Positions 34,061 to 44,955 of a stretch of DNA of 64,000 nt are shown here, piece after piece. Each line of letters begins with the position of its first letter. Positions within the stretch are counted from its first letter, which is position 1. The DNA comes from Rhodocollybia butyracea (taxonomy: Eukaryota; Basidiomycota; Agaricomycetes; Agaricales; Omphalotaceae). Position numbers and translations under genes: made by a program. The notes under the pieces are model-generated. The model saw only the letters and a list, made by a program, of their open reading frames with translations, was not told where the DNA came from and searched no databases. The stretch is from positions 1-64,000 of the forward strand of contig JADNRY010000049.1 in the NCBI GenBank assembly GCA_015501585.1, written 5' to 3'.

Positions 34061-35399
34061 CATCAAAAACCCTTATTTTTTTTTTTTGAAATTAGGGGAT
34101 AAGTATCAGGGTATCCAGGGCAGGGTGGGCCACAGGTTTCTAGGACACTGTACCCTGGTATGATAGGTACATTCAGACGACTCAGGAGTAGCTTATACTG
34201 TGCTGGGAGAGTGGGTAATAATTGATATGTGTCTAATTATGCATAAATTTCGCTTTTTTGCCCATCAAGTCATTAATAGGGGAAGCTGTAGGCAAGGGAT
34301 AGTGGTCAAACTCGAGGAATAGTGTACCAGGACATGATAGAGCACAACCATGACAAAATATCCTCAGTATCTGAGGTTCAAGATGTGATGATAAGTTTGA
34401 CACAAGTATCAAACACTTAGGCTCTGTTCAGTAGCGAGATCACCCTGAACTTGAACGTGAACCTCAAGTTTCAAATTTCTAAATAAAGTAGCTTCAGAAT
34501 TAGGCAGTGACATTTGAAATCATTTGAGTGACAAACCGGACCTGGGCCGCCGGTCACTTTGCCGCTGCGTGTTTTACTTGTCGTTGCATGTCTTACTTGC
34601 CGCTGCGCGTTTTAACACATATAATTATCGTTGAATCGATAAGCTTCTTAGAAACAACCTTCATGCCACCTACAGCAGACCATCGCCCCGTTGAAATACT
34701 GAAAAAGCTTATAGTGGCATATGCATTTCTCTTAAATGTCATCACTGTCATTGCAGCTATCTATGCTAACCCTAACTACTTCAAGCAAGATTATCATAAC
34801 TCCTCACTAACTGGGTATGGCTGGGTGCAGGAGCTCATACATGGCCATCCTATGCTGTTCAAAAGTGCGAAATATTGAAGTGTGCTCCCCCCTCACAAAT
34901 GTGCTCCCCCTCCACAAATCAGTGTGCTCCCCCCTCAGAAATTTAAGTGTGCTCCCCCCTCAGAATTATGTGTGCTCCCCCTTCACATAGATTATTCATT
35001 TTGGATTAGTCATGAAAATTACCATATTTGGTAAGGCCCAGTCACTCAGTCATATGACTCCTTAACCTGAACTTACACAGTTACTTAATTACATACTATG
35101 GTGAGCAATGTAATCTGCTCTAGACCGGCACAGCCATAGAATGAGAACTACCATATTTGGTAAGGCCTAGTCTTCACTCAGTCATATGACTTCTTAATCT
35201 GGATTTATGTACTTATGTCAACTATATTATAGTGAGCAATCTACATGGGCATGTGTCACATGACATTTGCAGGGATGAGTAATGAGCAATGAGATATAAG
35301 TTTGGGTAAACCCAGATCCAGACTCATGTCCAGGCCCAATACTGAATCTTGTGGACAATTAATAATTAAATCTGAAAAAGGAAATTAGTATCTGAACTT

Positions 35400-35764
35400 T
35401 GAAGCGCCCAGTAGTGTGTGGCATGGGTATGCCGGGTCGGGTACTCTGTCAGGTCCAGGTCTGACTACCCGGCACCCGTTAGTGAACCCGAGTCCACCTG
35501 GAACACTCAAAATTTCATTTAATTGAGTGTCAAAGCAGGATTTGAACCTGCAGCCTTGTGCTCAGTTCTAAGGCTTTACCCAGCATAGTTAACCACTATG
35601 CCAACATGACATTGATATTTCACTGCTTCAGAAAATTTACATGGGACAACTGAACACCTAGCAGGTAAGCGCCCAGGAACCCTGGGTATGGGTATAGTGC
35701 TGGGTCAGGTTGGTTTTTTAGGTACCCGACCTAAGCCACACACTAGCACCCAGAGGGCGCTTCA
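35400..35764. mobile_element. Small nested TIR element
   Basis: Left TGAAGCGCCC and right GGGCGCTTCA are inverted; inside, GTGTGTGGC and GCCACACAC repeat the symmetry and the subterminal parts are rich in CGGGT/ACCCG. It lies in the core of the long-TIR element. Flanking 8-mers do not match, so the exact limits are uncertain. Confidence 0.6.
35528..35610 (-). tRNA. tRNA-like sequence (probably tRNA-derived repeat)
   Basis: On the minus strand it shows an A-box (TTGGCATAGTGG), a D-stem GCATAG/CTATGC, a perfect T-arm (GCAGG TTCAAAT CCTGC) and a partial acceptor stem (GTCA/TGAC). At 83 nt it resembles class II tRNAs (Leu/Ser), but no canonical anticodon arm folds. It sits inside the nested TIR element, which suggests a captured or derived tRNA. 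Confidence 0.4.
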
Positions 35765-37500
35765 GCAGTTTTTATTGCCCCCTGGCTCAGGGCTGTAAAT
35801 TACTATTAGTTACAACAGTAAGGCCTGTGGTAGTAGAAGAAGTTTACAGTGGGTCAGTGACTTCTCCCGGACAAGTCTAACCTGCAAAAATGACTCGAAA
35901 TCCTGCGCTGTGCGGCCAAATGTACAATCACACTCCTGAGTCCCATAACATCTAACAGGACTCAACTAGGGAGCATGAGTATTTGGCAATTAGTAATGCA
36001 TAACAAGAGGGTTTTTCAAGGTTTTTCATGAAACAGTACCAATTTTTGATAGTGGGCCTTCAGCCCGCCCATTCATTTGCACATACTCTATGGTACTATG
36101 TGTAATTTGCAATGAATAATTACTATACAGTATGTATTAGAAAGTGATAGATGAAAGTAGCACTGCCAGGACTTGCCCTGACCAGAATCAAGACCAGAAC
36201 TGTGAGTTATGTGCAAGTAATCCACCAAATTGGCAATGAATTGGTCTAAGATTTTTGTGTTTTGAGGATAGATAGAGTACTTACTAAGTATATCCTAGTA
36301 ATCCAACTAGTAGTAACATAAAAATCATAAGCAGTGTGGGATGTTGGTATGGAATGGGGCATGGCCGACTTCTTTACCTGCACAATCATCAAGTCCATAC
36401 TTTCAAGTTTCAATATTGAACAACTTGAAGTCTGGACCTTTTGTTTCAAGGTTTTACTTTTGAATTGGTATTGTAAGTATACCCAGGTAGGAGCTAGAAA
36501 CTTATGTGTCATTGCTCATTACTCATCCCTGCAAATGTCATGTGACACATGCCCATGTAGATTGCTCACTATAATATAGTTGACATAAGTACATAAATCC
36601 AGATTAAGAAGTCATATGACTGAGTGAAGACTAGGCCTTACCAAATATGGTAGTTCTCATTCTATGGCTGTGCCGGTCTAGAGCAGATTACATTGCTCAC
36701 CATAGTATATAATTAAGTAACTGTGTAAGTTCAGATTAAGGAGTCATATGACTGAGTGACTGGGCCTTACCAAATATGGTAATTTTCATGACTAATCCAA
36801 AATGAATAATCTATGTGAAGGGGAGCACACATAATTCTGAGGGGGGAGCACATTTGTGAAGGGGGAGCACACTTGAATATTTCACACTTTTGAACAGCAT
36901 ACCATCCAGATCGTATCCACAGTGAGCTTGGAGTCAATCTCCATGTGTTTGTTGCTCTTGTAGAACAGTTGAGAGCACTGGGGATGGAGGATAATCAGAC
37001 AAATACATTGGAGGAACAGGTTGCCATATTCCTCTATATGTGTGTCACTGGACTCTCTGTGCGTCACGTTGGAGAACAATTTCAACATGCAAATGCAACT
37101 ATCTCAGGGTAAGTACCTATTCCATCCTCCACTTCAGAGCATATAATCACATCTATTTAAAAAGCTACTTTTTGGAGGTACTCAATATGCTTTCATCACC
37201 TGGATTCTATGATCAATATGTCAAACTACCCACTGTTGACAAGCCTGTATCTGAATTCATCATGAATAATTGAAAATTCTATCCATTCTTTGCTGGCACC
37301 CTTGGGGCAGTAGATGGGACACACATTGCTTGTATGCCAAGTGGGGAACAACGTGATCTTGCACGTAGTCGCAAAGGCTTCATGTCACAGAACTGCTTAG
37401 CTATATGCTCATTCACCCTACGCTTCCTTTATTTTGCGGCTGGGTGGGATGGTTCAACCGCCGATGCATCCATGTATGTGGCTTTGTCACACTAATGGAC

Positions 37501-38117
37501 TTTTCCAATAATGTAAGGACCAGGCAAGCACGTTATCGGTGGACCGTAAAATGCGTGGTGCACAGGCCCTGAGGACTAGTAGTAGTAACGTGAATTCAAG
37601 TAAGGGTACGGAGGTGTGTAGTGAGGCGGAGGTAAGTATGGAAAGTGACTGTATGAAGGAGGAGTAGGCTGAAATGGAGCTTGGGGAGGGGACGAGTACC
37701 AGTAGGGTGAATGAGAATAAGGAGAGTAACGGGAGTGACTAGAAGAGTGGCTTCTGTGACTGTAATTCCGAGGCGCACTAGGAAGCGTGGGAACGGCGTA
37801 TCCGGAGGCGTAGCAGTGAATATGAATCGAATATGGAACTGTACCAGGCTCTGCTGGGCTGTAGTTCATATACTAAACTGAATAGAAGACTTTCAATGAG
37901 TAAGTAACAGTGTACTTGAATTATTAGTAGAACTATTTACCAGGCTCTTGCTGGACTGAAGCTTACTAACTAATCCAATCAGGATACACTAACAAGACTT
38001 TATTGAGAGTCTTAAAAGACTAGACTTAGAGGGGCAATTTAGAGGGGAAGAAAGAACTTTTTATTTCTGTCTACTGGGGGGTTTATATACTGTACAATTA
38101 AATTATTCTACTGTCTT
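37501..38117. mobile_element. 617-bp insert in the transposase gene, class unknown
   Basis: Flanked by the 10-bp direct repeat ACTAATGGAC (37491-37500 and 38118-38127). On the minus strand it holds a 97-codon open frame (37576-37869) rich in Tyr, Ser, Pro and His (for example HSRYSPYSHSPYWYSSPPQA), starting at a plausible ATG, with intron-like GTAAAT and TTTAG signals upstream. No TIRs or LTR-type ends are visible. A retroposed gene copy is possible but unproven. Confidence 0.5.
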
Positions 38118-38887
38118 ACTAATGGACCTACTGCATGAATAAGCAAAATATGGGGGACACGCAAGTGTCTGTATATGCGTACCTTCGGCAGACATATAGC
38201 CTCGTTGGACATGCCATTTCATGTGATCATTTGCATATTACTAATTCTACATTCTCGAAAACCCAACTACTATCTGACAGCTTCCCGCATCACTGATTTA
38301 CCAGTTCCAGAGGGAAGATACTATCTGGCGGATGCGGGTTTTGGCACTTGCTCAACACTTTTACTTCCATATTCAGGGATTTGCTACCATCTCAAGGAGT
38401 GGGAGAAAGCTAACGCACGGTAAGCCAACCTCAAGTATATATATATCCTCTAACCACAATGCTTTACTATTTAGGCCTGTCAATAAAGAAGAGCTTTTCA
38501 ATCTGCGACATGCTGTTGCTCGTAATGTGATTGAGCGCATCTTTGGTATTGTCAAAAAGAGATGGGTTATATTGACACGTCCTGTACAATATCATACGGA
38601 CGTTCAAGTTCGAATCCCACCAGCACTTGCTGCGCTTCATAACTTCATCCTTCAGTTTGATCCTGCAGACATTGAAAAATTCCTTGAAGAACAAGAACGA
38701 GAGTTTGATGAAACTGAAGGACAAGAACTCCCTGATATCTCTCAGTTTGGGGGGCTTGCAGGAGGTCCACCGACAGCAGATGAAAAGGCAATGGCAGAGA
38801 AGAAGAGGAATGAGATTTCAGAGTCAATGTGGGGACAATACCAGGAGTGGTTGAGCACTCAAGACTTATTGTAATAGAAGTACTACT

Positions 38888-40074
38888 CTACATACAGCGC
38901 TTACGCACAGTACTTTTGATAAATCGTCTACGTAGTGCTGCATTACTGAAGCTGTTGTACGTATCCACAATGACCTTGTTCTCGCACATTACATCAATAA
39001 ATTCCAATGCATCATTGGGATCAAGATCATTCTCCTGTTCAACTAGGGATATAGCCTTTGCATGATGAGCAGGAGTCAACAGCAGAGAAGGATCTGTCGG
39101 GACTGGAGGCAGAGCAAGAAAGTTATGGAAAGCCAGGTTCATTCCCGAGACTTCATTGAGAAGACCATCGAGAGCACTTGCTTTTGTTTTCTTTGAAGTA
39201 GCTGGTGCAAGCAACTTCTCGGCAGGGCGCTTTGATGATGAAATGACTGGAGTCATGTGAATGGGTGCCAAAGCTGGAGTATTGGGCTGGGATGAAATAC
39301 CAGGGATCTGAAAGGCAATAAGCAACATATTAATAAAAGTCAACAGCTTTGTACCTGAGATCCACTGTCCTCATCAGACTGAGCTTGAGATTGGCTGAAC
39401 TCAAAGCTATTCTTTTCAATATCCCACTCTAGGCTTCCTTCTCGACCAGAAAATTGTGTCTCAGTTCCCTCCCCCACATCTGGAATGATACTCATCGGCT
39501 GTATAGCCTTTGAGGGCCGAAAGACAAGTGAACCCTTAGCTCTATAGGGCATAATCTCCTCCATTGTGTCCAAGTGCGGCCAGCCAGCATTATGAAAGGG
39601 TTTTGCAAGGGGATGCTTCTTCAGAAAGTTGGCCCATGAATCAGAATTCAAGACAGTGATACTGGCTCCAGTCTCGTTGCTCCAAGTCCACCCTGTATGT
39701 GCTTTTATATCTCCAATCACCTCATAAGTCTTCTTAACCTGCAACATGATAAGTAAAGAGCATTGAAATACAATGATATTGCCACGTACTTTCTGCCATT
39801 TAGATCTGCATGCCTCCCAGTCCTTTTCTCCTCCAGAAGCTCTACCAGACTGCTCCATATGCTCAGCAGCTGCACTAAATGTTTTCTTTTTGAAGTTGGA
39901 TCCATCACCCATCTCGGAGCGATGGTTGAAGAGGAACTGCATATATGTGCCAACTTCCTCTTCAGACCATACTGCCCACTCCTCTTTGGGCTTTGTGGCT
40001 GCACGTGGACGCGTTTTTGGGCCGTTTGATGCGGTTTGTTGACTGGCACTTTCCTCTTCAGTGGTATTGGCCAT
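38888..40074 (-). CDS. Harbinger-associated Myb/SANT-like DNA-binding protein
   Basis: The second protein of autonomous PIF/Harbinger elements; it is thought to bind the element ends and bring the transposase into the nucleus. ATG at 40072-40074 (MANTTEEESASQQT). The trihelix-like domain follows: WAVWSEEEVGTYMQFLFNHR, TFSAAAEHM and CRSKWQK across an intron (about 39737-39790) to TYEVIGDIKAHTGWTW. A second intron (about 39308-39353) leads to the C-terminal exon ending RRRFIKSTVRKRCM at the TAG at 38888-38890. It is convergent with the transposase, whose stop is 13 bp away. No frame break is seen, so this gene looks intact, but a LINE sits 6 bp upstream of its ATG and probably replaced its promoter. 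Confidence 0.88.
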
Positions 40075-40884
40075 GGGGGAAGAAAACGAGAACGCGGGGC
40101 GCTCCTTGATCTCGTACCACCACCATCACGAGTTTTTCCCACACTACCAGTGGCAAGGTCGGTTTTGGTCTCTCTCTCTTGACGCCCTAGTGGTTCCTCG
40201 GAACTACCTAAACGGTGTCAAGTTGAGCTGCCATCCAAGTACTACAATTCAGAGCCCCAAAGAAGACTCCTCGTCTACCTTAGCTAGCTACGAAGCGGCT
40301 CAGTGGCAACTGACCACACCATAAATAGGCCCTCAAAGAGCCTTTGTCGCGTTTTTGTACTAAACCAAATCGGAACTTCTCTTCACATGGATTGTGATGA
40401 CATCACTTACCAGTGCTAGCCTCCACGTATTCCAAATTGACGCTTTGGCGCTAACAGGAAGTCTTTGTTTTGTCCAAGCCTCCTTCCTCGTTTCTTCCCC
40501 TTGCCCTCACATATACTCAACCACTTCCTTTAAGAATAATCTTACAGCAACTGCTGGTCTCTCTTACTTATACAGTTACCATGGAATCGATTGCCTCATT
40601 GAACTCGAAGTTTTGATGTGACTCTGTGATCATAACGAGGGTGTGATCGTCCAGGACAAAGAGAATTACAGTAGTATGTCCACCACAAAGAGCTCAAAAT
40701 GTATTACTAAAAGGCCTTAAAAGCTATAACTACCTCGCCATATACCCAAACGATCCTCGATCCTTTTGCCTACCAACAACACAACCTCACACATCTCTGT
40801 CCAACATGTCTATCATCCAATCTCCCTCTTCCGACTGTCATCCGTCGCGCCGCGTCTCTGCCTCCCACCTCCCCCGGGAAAGTC

Positions 40885-42924
40885 TTGACCACCATCGCCA
40901 CTTCTGACGGGGTAGATGCCAGCATCCACTCCCCTCATTCCGCTAATCACTTTGCCATGCTCCAGCCCATTGGTGAAAACATAGCCGAATCCAATGACAA
41001 CCATAGCAACAAGCCGGCTGCGCCTGCTCCCAACCCGACCGTCACTGATGTCGATGCTGTCCCGAACGCTACTGACACACCTACTCCTGCCGCTGCCACC
41101 AAACCCAAGAAGACCCAGAAGCCTAACGTTACCCATGGCCAGGTCAAAGTTGCCACTACCCGTATCACCCGTAGCCGTGCCGCTTCTGCCAACGCAGATG
41201 GCTCCACTGCTGTCCTCTCTAAGCTAGCCAACGCCGACCCGACGAAACACGTTGTACTTAGCACGAGAGCTGATAGTACCACAAAAAACAAAGGGAAAGG
41301 AAAACCCAAGGCAAAGGGTACGAGTTTTCTTATTCAACCCCTCCCACTGCAGTATCGACTGAAGTGTCGACCAGCAGAGATTACCCCTCCACCGGTCCAA
41401 TCTCCCCCGTCTCCCTCCCTCAAAGGCATCAATGATGAAGATATCTATGACCGTCACAATCCCACACCTGCCAATGAACATTTCTTTGTCAATGCTGTCC
41501 AGGTGAAACGTACCAGTCACATCACACCCGACGATGGGGCTTGGAGCTCTGATGAAGAAGACCGCCACCTCTTCCGTGCACACCAACTCAGTGCAGCTCC
41601 TACCTCTCCAGACCACCAGCCCACACCGAAACCCCCTCCCACTCACTCTTGCTCCTCCAACCTAACCTCCGAGGGCCCTATTTCTAAGAAGCGCCACGGT
41701 ATGGGCGGTCATGCTGAACCAACCTTCATTTCTAACCCTAAACCTCGCCCCCGCCTCTCTCCTCCCCCTCCCCACCAGCCCCACACCCCAATCCGCATTG
41801 AGGAAGAAGTCCCCGTCATCCGCTTCCCCTTTGGTACCTTTGACGGTCGCCCGTCCCGTCTAACCGCAATGATGGACACACTCCCTGGTGATTTTCCCTT
41901 TATCACTGGTAGGAACATTGAGGTTGTACTTGACAGCCTCGACCCTCTTCAAGCCGAGGCCTGGCGGGACACCCCTGCCAACCGAAACCCTCTTATCGCC
42001 ACTGTCGCCGACTGCAAAGGCCTCCAGCAGCCCCAGCGTAAAGCGATTATCAAGCGCTTTGTTGCTGGCCTCTTCAACATCTCTCCTGCAGACTTCGACC
42101 TCTCATCTCCCATATGCCAGTGCAAGCCAGATGGTAGCCCCGCCAGCAACCCTGTCTCTCACCTCATCCGAGGCATTCCCCCTGACCTTTCCGCCTACCA
42201 CCTGTCCACCAACGGCCAGTTTACGATCACGTCCGGAGGACAGGCAGTCCACATCTCGAGACTATTTTCGCCCATTGATGGCTTCCTAGGTGTCATTGCC
42301 AATCTCTCCTTCAAGGACAATGACCTCGGAATCTCTGAATGTACTGACTTCATTCGCGATGCCATCTACAACGACAATCAGATCCGAAACCTCATCCTTG
42401 CCAATCTGCCTGACGAAGCCACTGTAGCCCTCGACGAGGACGACCATGAGGTTCACCTCAGTGCCCAACAACAATTCTCTAACTGGGCCGGCACCATTGG
42501 CGTCCACTCTCTATGCATGGGAGCAGCCGCTATCCCAAAATCCCCTGATGTAACAGACATGGATGACCTCGAGGAGGAACTTTTCACGCAGCAGTGGCTT
42601 TTGTACTGTCGACCTGTGTGCAACTCTGTTGCTGTCCAGCTGGCCCTCACGAGGAGGATTGCAAAGCTCAACCCAGTTCACCCCTTCCGAGGACAAGCTC
42701 GCTTCACCACCAACACCTTTAAACCCTGCTACATCTGCTTTGGTAATAGCCACCCTGTTGGCCTTTGCCTGTTCCCTCGCCTCGATGGATGGCAAGGCCC
42801 GATTCCTGGAACAAACTTGAAGTCCGATACACCAGGGGCACCTGGGAACTCCACTCAAGGTAGGGGAGGCCATCGTGGTCGCCGTGGCGGCGGCCGAGGA
42901 GGTAATCAGGGAGCCCATACATAG
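40885..42924 (+). CDS. LINE ORF1 (gag-like, CCHC and RGG)
   Basis: An open frame of about 680 codons. The N-terminal half is Pro/Ser/Thr-rich and disordered; the middle (DFPFITGRNIEVVLDSL onward) is folded-looking; a CCHC knuckle CYICFGNSHPVGLC lies near residue 615, and the C-terminus is an RGG-type tail (GRGGHRGRRGGGRGG). It presumably packages element RNA. The first in-frame ATG is at 40957; an ATG at 40806 lies in another frame and could be the real start if a C5 run near 40871 has lost or gained a base. Confidence 0.85.
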   Translation: MTTIATSDGVDASIHSPHSANHFAMLQPIGENIAESNDNHSNKPAAPAPNPTVTDVDAVPNATDTPTPAAATKPKKTQKPNVTHGQVKVATTRITRSRAASANADGSTAVLSKLANADPTKHVVLSTRADSTTKNKGKGKPKAKGTSFLIQPLPLQYRLKCRPAEITPPPVQSPPSPSLKGINDEDIYDRHNPTPANEHFFVNAVQVKRTSHITPDDGAWSSDEEDRHLFRAHQLSAAPTSPDHQPTPKPPPTHSCSSNLTSEGPISKKRHGMGGHAEPTFISNPKPRPRLSPPPPHQPHTPIRIEEEVPVIRFPFGTFDGRPSRLTAMMDTLPGDFPFITGRNIEVVLDSLDPLQAEAWRDTPANRNPLIATVADCKGLQQPQRKAIIKRFVAGLFNISPADFDLSSPICQCKPDGSPASNPVSHLIRGIPPDLSAYHLSTNGQFTITSGGQAVHISRLFSPIDGFLGVIANLSFKDNDLGISECTDFIRDAIYNDNQIRNLILANLPDEATVALDEDDHEVHLSAQQQFSNWAGTIGVHSLCMGAAAIPKSPDVTDMDDLEEELFTQQWLLYCRPVCNSVAVQLALTRRIAKLNPVHPFRGQARFTTNTFKPCYICFGNSHPVGLCLFPRLDGWQGPIPGTNLKSDTPGAPGNSTQGRGGHRGRRGGGRGGNQGAHT

Positions 42925-43498
42925 ATGCCTGCAGGTGCTACGTTTGCCACACTGTACAATATCTCTATGAAGCATACAGTACCATTGTCTGCATCTCCTT
43001 TTGACAACTACTTAGACGTCAACTCATTGTAAAGCCTTGTCCGTTATAAATACGCATGCTCTTGTCCTACTATAATGAGCCTCATCCCTCCATCGAAGAT
43101 TGGGCTTCGATCCCGCTCAACCGTAAACAAACAATCTTGAGCCCAGCCCAAACTTACCGGCTATACGTAGCACGGGAAAGCTGAGCTCTTTCCAGCCCAG
43201 TAGAGTGACCCACTGGAGAAGCCGCTGAGTGCGCTCGACACCCAATAGTCAAGCAAGCTTAGTGGAGGGTCCTGCTACTAACGTCTTGGAAGGTCGTCGG
43301 TAGTGCTTTGTTTTCTTCTTCGAACAACCCCTCTACGGTCGGCGGGAATGGCCTTATAACCCCCTCTGGGTCTGGCGGTAGTTTTGGTTTGCCCATCAGT
43401 CAATTTGCTGCTGGGCTCGGAGGTATTTATTCTCATGGTGGGGGAAACGGGATGGGTAGTGAGCTTGGAACCGAGCCTAGCAACCCGAATCCTGTGGG

Positions 43499-44698
43499 GT
43501 GACTCAGGAGACGGAATTGCTAACTCAGAACCTTCCTTCTACCACATCCCACCCTGCGACGCAGGACAGAGGAACATCACCTCAATCAGCCACACCTCGG
43601 CTAACTAATCCTACACCAAGGAATGGAAATCAACCACCCATGTTTAACCAATGTCGACACACCCCAATCTTAGAAGAAAATGCCTATCGTAAACTTATGC
43701 AGCTCAAGAGGAAACAGATCCTCTCCCCCAATGAAGCCCAAAACCTACAGAAAAAATCAAGAGCTCATGTTCTCATTGGCTCCATCAACATTAAAGGACG
43801 TGGAGCAGACCGGATAATGGATGATGGGCACAAATGGCAAGACATCCACCATGTCATGACCAGAGATCAAATTGCGGTCCTTGCAGTTGTGGAGACGCAC
43901 ATGTCCCAAGACCAAGTCGATGAAATCTCAGATAGCTTTTACGGAAAGTGGATGAAAATCCACTCAACTCTAGACCCTGCCCATCCAAATGCTGCAGGAG
44001 TTGCCATTATTCTAAACTATGACTGTATAAACACTGAACATGCAAAAACCCATATAGTAATACCTGGCCGTGCAATGTGTGTCACAATCCCCCACTATGC
44101 AAACAAAACCTTAACTATCTTAGCTGTGTATGCCCCCAATGCAGATATGACGGTAAACAAGGACTTCTGGGACCAATTAAGGACATCCTGGCTCACATTG
44201 AAGCTACCTGCCATTGACATTGTCCTGGGAGACTTCAATATCATTGAAGAACCTGCCGGCCGTTCCAACAACTGTAATGACAACCAGGCTGCGGTTGATG
44301 CCCTAATCAGATTTAAGTTGCTCTTTAAACCCAAGGATGGCTGGTGGGCCACCCACCCAACCAAGAGGGGATACACCTACTCCCATAATGGTCCCAACAA
44401 CTCCATGACAAAATCCCGCCTAGATCAAATCTACGTTACCGAGAACCTACAGCTGTCATGCCGTCACTGGAAAATCTTGGATGACTTCATACACCTCACT
44501 GACCATACCCTGGTGTCGGTGGTTGTAAATACCCCGGGAACACCCTATCGAGGTCGTGGGAGGTACACAATGAACCTCACCTCCCTGAACAATCCTAAGT
44601 TAATTTCTGAATTTATACACATAGGTGCCAGCATGGCCATAGACGACGCCAAAAGTGCTGGGGAATCCCGCTCAGACCTATCTCCAGAAATTCAATGA
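43499..44698 (+). pseudogene. LINE ORF2, AP-type endonuclease part
   Basis: Cuts the target strand for priming. Motifs of the EEP fold are present: IGSINIKGRG, VVETHM (catalytic Glu), YAPNADM, IDIVLGDFNIIEEPAGR (Asp/Asn), SRLDQIYVT and HLTDHTLVSV (catalytic His). The upstream border is unclear: a Gly/Ser-rich frame from 43308 stops at a G4 run near 43496 and may be the true N-terminus. The frame ends at 44696-44698 and the sequence continues in other frames to 44955 (KFNEEIVKAERDFSKKINRV, then RIKNKIRDLQQKRNEAL), so at least two small indels separate it from the RT. Confidence 0.88.
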
Positions 44699-44955
44699 AG
44701 AAATTGTAAAGGCAGAACGTGACTTCAGCAAAAAAATCAACCGGGTTCATCAAGAATAAGATACGGGACCTGCAACAGAAACGGAACGAAGCACTAAACT
44801 CCAATGGTAACCAAGACCAGATAATGAAGGAGGCCTACAAACTTGAGAGTGAATTAAAGGACATTGCTACACGCTCCAGGACAGGTTGAAAATGTAACCG
44901 ATCCCTCAAGAATGAACTTGAGAATGGTGCAATCACCAAGTACTCCGTCAGCCAC

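Larger units (their letters stand above)
34851..36901. mobile_element. Non-autonomous element with about 400-bp terminal inverted repeats
   Basis: Ends TATGCTGTTCAAAAGTG in perfect inversion; the inverted repeats continue inwards to about 35300 and from about 36501 with few mismatches. The target duplication is CCATCC (34845-34850, 36902-36907). Close to each end are direct copies of GTGTGCTCCCCC(C/T)TC, five on the left and three on the right. No transposase frame is present in the 1.2-kb core, which contains another TIR element and a tRNA-like sequence. Six-bp duplications with such long TIRs do not fit PIF, hAT or Mariner; I cannot assign a superfamily. Confidence 0.9.
34663..38874 (+). 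pseudogene. Harbinger DDE transposase (DDE_Tnp_4), interrupted by two insertions
   Basis: Cut-and-paste transposase. ATG at 34663 starts PPTADHRPVEILKKLIVAYAF and runs to GWVQELIHGHP, where the 2051-bp element is inserted. After it the frame resumes as DRIHSELGVNLHVF, EEQVAIFLYMCVTGLSVRHVG. A splice donor at GTAAGT near 37110 leads to the next exon with an in-frame TGA (37271-37273), then FYPFFAGTLGAVDGTHIACM (first Asp) and GWDGSTADASM (second Asp). A long intron holding the 617-bp insert is followed by LPVPEGRYYLADAGFG; after a further intron (about 38422-38474) comes NVIERIFGIVKKRW, where the Glu completes the triad, ending TAA at 38872. All three catalytic residues persist, but the insertions and stop make this copy inactive. 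Confidence 0.9.

Noticed and set aside
34078..34087. T-run near 34080 as a minus-strand poly(A) tail
   Set aside because: Only 10-11 bases, with no target duplication or reverse-transcriptase-related sequence beside it.
34900..36870. GTGTGCTCCCCC repeats as a CRISPR-like or satellite array
   Set aside because: They are subterminal repeats of a transposon with matching inverted copies at the other end; there are no regular spacers.
40947..41309. Minus-strand 120-codon frame opposite LINE ORF1
   Set aside because: A shadow of the GC-rich ORF1; it has no independent features.
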